Shown here: positions 61,101 through 64,000 of the stretch, piece after piece
Layout: each line of letters begins with the position of its first letter
Position numbering within the stretch: position 1 is the stretch's first letter
Source: Lineus longissimus
Taxonomy: Eukaryota > Nemertea > Pilidiophora > Heteronemertea > Lineidae
Direction of reading: 5' to 3'
NCBI RefSeq assembly: GCF_910592395.1
Contig: NC_088324.1
Location: 14,162,953-14,226,952, forward strand
DNA length: 64,000 nt
Position numbers and translations under genes: made by a program
The notes under the pieces: model-generated
What the model was told of the DNA's origin: nothing
The model's database searches: none
The model's input: the letters and a program-made list of their open reading frames with translations, nothing else

Positions 61101-62678
61101 AGACACTTGTTCTGGAAGAGATGTTGATCAACAAACCCTCCACTTGGGAAAAGAGTTATTCCTTTAAAACTCCCAAGCGACCAGCAGAGATAAAGCCATG
61201 TGTTGCTAACTGTCGGAACAAATTAGCTCAGCTGAGAAGATATTGATGTCACTTATTCACACAAACCATCCACATCCATACATAAGAAAGAGAAAATGTC
61301 ACTGTATCCAATATTATCGCACAATCATGAAAATCTACAGGCACAAAAAGCTCAGATAAGCTAACAGTTGGGCTGTCCCCACTGAGCTCAAATGACATTA
61401 CTCACACTCACAGAGTGTTCCCAGTTCTAATGACTCACCCCCTAACAATCAATAGCGCCAGTCACAGCACATGCGGGTGGGTAGGTACACACTAAGAACA
61501 ATGTAATGTGCATGCATCCTAACTCATTAACCCTCTCAGTCTTAGCAAAATTACAGAATTCCTGGAATACCAATTAGGTAGGTTTTTTTTAAATTCTACA
61601 TTCTCAACAACCGATTCATTTTGATTGTATTTTTGAGTTGCGTCGACCATCTTTCATTATCCCGCAGGTACAGTGCGTATGTCCTGGTCTCTTTTGACGT
61701 CATGGATCCTGACATCGCCATTCAAGGCCCCAAATGCGCAGCAAACCATGAATGTTGTCACAAAAAGGTGTCAAGGTTTTGCCAAAATAGTTCAACCAAT
61801 ATGTGACTCGCTCTACCAAAACTAGGCGCTTGTCGCATCTGAACTCGACAGGTTGATACGGACTTGTTGTTCATTTCCCTATTGTAGACCTTTTGTGAAA
61901 TCGGACTTGTTGTTCATTTCCCTATTGTAGACCTTTTGTGAAATCTATTACAAACTGATTTGGTCACATTTCACAAAAGGTCTACAATAGGGAAATGAAC
62001 AACAAGTCCGTATCAACCTGTCAAGTACAGATGCGACAAGCGCCTAGTTTTGGTAGAGCGGGTCACATATACTACACGGTTTGTGAAGTAGCCCAGCCGT
62101 ATGGCTTCTCCATCACAGAGAGTTAAAGTGTTTGAATAGCAATGGCTCCATGACCTAGGAGAACCCTCGTTATCATTACTCTTCTGTCCAGGATGTCTCT
62201 CATTATGGAAGTGTAGTAACCCAAATATTGCCAAGTATGTCATCCTAATTTCATGATCTGAACTAACTTACAAAGAAATAGAATGGGTAACTGGAAATAA
62301 AAGCAAACCTATGACGCAGCTGTATGTGAGGCATCGATCAGTTACATTTGGTGACAAAACATTTTCATATATCATATCATCAATGAACTTTGTCAACTTC
62401 TGAGAATCACTGCAGTTCTATGGCAACCAGTGACTATGATATTGGCCGCATACATCGCCAACAATCAAGGTTTTTTTAACATTCCCACAAGCTGCCATAC
62501 TACACGGACTAAAAGTTTGCACTCATGAATTGATCTACACTCATGCTCAGATTTAAAGCGCGTTTTTACTTCTTGACGAGCATGCCTCACCTAACTAAAG
62601 AGTGCAGAATGCAAAAGAAGAAATGATTACCTGCAATATTTTATCTAGCCCTGCACGTTCGGCCTCGGCCTCGGCCAT
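43194..62678 (-). CDS. FNBP1: CIP4/FNBP1/Toca-family F-BAR, HR1 and SH3 protein
   Basis: Thirteen minus-strand coding exons join in phase into 626 residues (human FNBP1 about 617): 62678-62631, 55518-55403, 54959-54909, 51939-51729, 51163-50930, 50803-50657, 50428-50204, 46662-46531, 45335-45223, 44651-44519, 44240-44095, 43793-43627, 43351-43194. Residues 1-269 are the F-BAR module, recognisable from DQYDNLANHTQKGIEF, the KNYQPKKK segment and MLNEVHDIASQHELISENM. Residues about 270-388 are a Ser/basic linker. Residues 389-470 (LPPTQQKKKLSSKIDQIRQS … ELKKYE) are the HR1/REM coiled coil that binds active Cdc42. Residues 568-626 are an SH3 domain with ALYDF, SGWTRV and GYVPTTYL. The family bends membranes at endocytic sites and brings N-WASP/Arp2/3 there. 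A single copy standing for FNBP1, FNBP1L and TRIP10 is likely in an invertebrate, so the symbol marks the family. The first exon differs from the usual SWGTELW start. Confidence 0.92.
44822..45213. mobile_element. Foldback MITE, copy 2, next to a splice donor
   Basis: 392 bases with the same termini and double-hairpin plan as the copy at 41317, flanked on both sides by TTAA (44818-44821 and 45214-45217). A TTAA duplication is the target preference of piggyBac-type transposases, so a piggyBac-mobilised non-autonomous element is the likely class. Element ends begin CACCTTCAG. The right TTAA overlaps base +6 of the donor of F-BAR exon 45335-45223. Confidence 0.88.
45214..50203 (-). other. F-BAR gene introns and small exons, otherwise no gene
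   Basis: The longest interval (46663-50203) contains one possible alternative exon (48236-48376) and otherwise AT-rich intron. Minus-strand ORFs at 47385-47765 and 47805-48074 have no splice or family support. Confidence 0.4.
48236..48376 (-). CDS. Possible alternative first exon of the F-BAR gene
   Basis: ATG at 48376 opens 47 codons ending exactly at a consensus donor (acattt|gtaagt) in phase 0, the same phase as the acceptor of the next exon at 46662. The product is strongly basic and Ser-rich (RHSSERRGRRRSSLTRQRTF), with RRxS sites that basophilic kinases such as PKA could use. There is no polypyrimidine-AG just upstream of the ATG, so a second promoter is more likely than a cassette exon. 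Such a transcript would lack F-BAR and make an HR1-SH3 protein. Confidence 0.42.
51940..54908 (-). other. F-BAR gene intron, 3 kb
   Basis: Apart from the 18-bp array and a C12 run at 54847-54858 near its 5' end, I see no gene. The minus-strand ORF at 53403-53693 lacks start context and splice support. Confidence 0.45.
52308..52406 (+). repeat. 18-bp tandem array of tcaaggtcacttgagatg
   Basis: Units begin at 52308, 52326, 52344, 52362, 52380 and 52398. The first five carry an intact TCAAGGTCA; the fifth ends cttcggatg instead of cttgagatg, and the sixth is truncated to tcaaggttt. Copies 1-4 are identical, implying recent expansion. TCAAGGTCA is the extended half-site of estrogen-related-receptor/SF-1-type monomeric nuclear receptors. 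The array lies in the F-BAR gene intron between exons 54959-54909 and 51939-51729. Confidence 0.93.
55519..62630 (-). other. F-BAR gene first intron, 7.1 kb
   Basis: No nested gene recognised. A plus-strand ORF at 58239-58580 (113 codons) is Pro/Gln/Asn-rich without motif or splice evidence. The 270-base foldback element is at 61800-62069. Long first introns often carry enhancers, but nothing specific can be pointed to. Confidence 0.45.
61800..62069. mobile_element. Foldback MITE with TA flanks
   Basis: The left arm starting tatgtgactcgctctaccaa is the reverse complement of the right arm ending ttggtagagcgggtcacata, with one mismatch in that stretch. Arms of roughly 100 bases are separated by a short loop (about ctattacaaactgatttggtc). 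The left arm has a 43-base direct duplication (cggacttgttgttcatttcc… at 61859 and 61902) lacking in the right arm. Flanking TA on both sides fits a Tc1/mariner-type target. No ORF. Confidence 0.82.
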
Positions 62679-64000
62679 TGTTCCGATAAAAGAAAATCGG
62701 GGCTGTAGTGTCAAACTTGTCACAACTTTAGATCCTGTGTGACATATTTTAGACACTGCCAGATTTTATTATTAAATTCATCAACAAATTGCACCACAGC
62801 AGAGACAACACTGACTGTCATCTCAGTTTTGAAATGATCGAGAGATATTTTCTGCAAAGTACACTTGTCTTTCAATTGCATGAACAGGTGATGACTGGAG
62901 TGTCCAGATCAAGTACATGTACCCTCATCAAAAGTTTTCAATGCATGCTTGCCTCACTACGATGATGTACCAGGAGGTATGATATTGAACTGTACTGAAA
63001 TTGGCCCAAAATCTTTAGCAATTATATTTCAGAACTTTTAAAATGATCATGTACATGTACTATCGACTGACTCCCAACATATGTGTCAAAAACATTACAG
63101 TACTGCATCAGAACAGTGATACTTTAAATGGAATGTACACGTATGCCTCACGTATCAACAATCACACAGGCTCTTTACCTTGATCTTGTCACACAAGGCT
63201 CCGAGATCACAAAGACAGAGTTCCCAACTGTAAGGGACTGCCTGTTGTTGTCGGGATTGGACTCTTTCGGGTAAGATATTTATAAATTCTTAGACACCAA
63301 ATCTGTAGATATGTCAGACATATTACATTAATAACATTGATTGCAATTTGAAGTCACTGTTAATTGTTTGGACAGGATCAACTGTGGATCAAGTAGTAAA
63401 CGTGACCTAAGTAAACATAAAACTGTACATGACTGAGGGCACTGACTGGAGAAAAACACACTCAACTTGAAGAAAAAATATCGAGAATAAGAAAGCAAGT
63501 CTGTTCATGACCACATAAACTGGACCACAATATCAATACAGATACAACAGTGGAGAGAGGAAAACTTCCTTTCCAACACCTAAACTTACATGGAGAAATT
63601 TTCTTTTTCGACTGAAGTGATTTAGGGAAAACGTCTTGCTCTACGTGGAAAAGAAAAAAAAGCATCAGAAAAAGCAACTGCAAAAATAAAAAACTTCCAA
63701 GCAACAAGCGCAAAAGACATGGACTGCTTTGTTGCCAAAGAATTGGAGTATCAAATGGCACTTTTACTCATGCATGCAAAGAAATCTCCATAAAAAAGGT
63801 GGCCTTGAAGACATCGGTTCAAGGTAAAAACTATGACAGATGTGGTATGGTGCAAGCACACTGTTACCTTTGGCCAAAAACTGATCAAAGCTTTGTTTTT
63901 ATTATTGATAATAGGCCTCGAAGAATGCAAAAGGTAACCTAACCTGTTACTGGCACATTGGCCTATTAACTACAATCTAAATACTTGGTGATCTTTTAGC
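62679..64000. other. Upstream of the F-BAR start codon
   Basis: Should contain the 5' UTR and promoter for the isoform starting at 62678. The start region has a GCC-repeat-like stretch (ggcctcggcctcggccat). Besides the possible exon at 63179-63227 I see no gene. Confidence 0.4.
63179..63227 (-). CDS. Possible alternative upstream exon of the F-BAR gene
   Basis: On the minus strand a cttacag acceptor and an aag|gtaaag donor bound 49 bases. The open frame reads WELCLCDLGALCDKIK and ends in phase 0, as needed by the next exon (DQYDNL…). Other family members begin SWGTELW immediately before DQ(Y/F)DNL, so the shared S-W-(G/E)-L theme is suggestive. The frame stays open upstream to about 63290 without an ATG. 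An initiating exon would lie beyond 63300, perhaps outside the window. Weak evidence. Confidence 0.28.

Noticed and set aside
1-64000. tRNA, rRNA and snRNA genes
   Set aside because: I looked for tRNA A/B boxes, U1-U6 signature stretches and rRNA fragments and saw none, but without a covariance search degenerate copies could be missed.

Overview
The window is nuclear DNA of an intron-rich animal. Genes are split into short exons with GT-AG junctions, bounded by AATAAA poly(A) signals and separated by long AT-leaning, repeat-laden DNA. The identifiable genes (TFIIIC subunit 5, FBXO47, an NmrA-like NADP sensor, a CIP4/FNBP1-family F-BAR protein, a monocarboxylate-type transporter) are general to bilaterians. 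Abundant TACATGTA and TAGGCCTA octamers, small foldback elements and an AGCTCACCTC/GAGGTGAGC-bounded repeat suggest a marine invertebrate (non-vertebrate deuterostome or spiralian). The phylum cannot be fixed from the sequence alone.

Layout. 0.2-0.9 kb (+): a two-exon gene for a 68-residue secreted peptide with 10 cysteines. 1.3-1.8 kb: degenerate tandem repeat. 4.4-7.4 kb (+): SLC16-like MFS transporter, three coding exons, 437 aa. 9.5-13.3 kb (-): GTF3C5 (TFIIIC63), nine exons, 530 aa. 13.97-17.3 kb (+): FBXO47, nine exons, 448 aa, head-to-head with GTF3C5 over a 0.7-kb AT-rich shared promoter interval. 19.1-19.9 kb: minisatellite. 20.3-23.1 kb (+): 115-aa EF-hand protein with two very small first exons. 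24.6-25.7 kb (-): NMRAL1/HSCARG-like protein, three coding exons, 302 aa, with a 5' UTR exon near 27 kb.

28.0-28.5 kb: GC-rich, CRE-containing divergent promoter-like segment. 28.4-38.7 kb: no confidently recognised protein gene. It holds an 87-bp tandem array, possible exons of an unidentified plus-strand transcript (one with a SAM-like half-domain), and a local duplication (34.1-38.5 kb) in which one copy is interrupted by a 1.1-kb mobile repeat. 39.1-62.7 kb (-): an FNBP1/TRIP10/Toca-family gene (F-BAR, HR1, SH3; 13 coding exons, 626 aa) with long introns, two foldback elements, an 18-bp array of nuclear-receptor-type half-sites and several possible alternative exons. The exon models join in frame from start to stop in all six main genes. 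I found no RNA genes, CRISPR arrays or operons, and nothing that clearly amounts to a new biological system. The most unusual points are the MITE lodged at a splice donor, the possible SH3-replacing C-terminus of the F-BAR gene, the duplication with a filled and an empty insertion site, and the recurrent TCAAGGTCA-type arrays.
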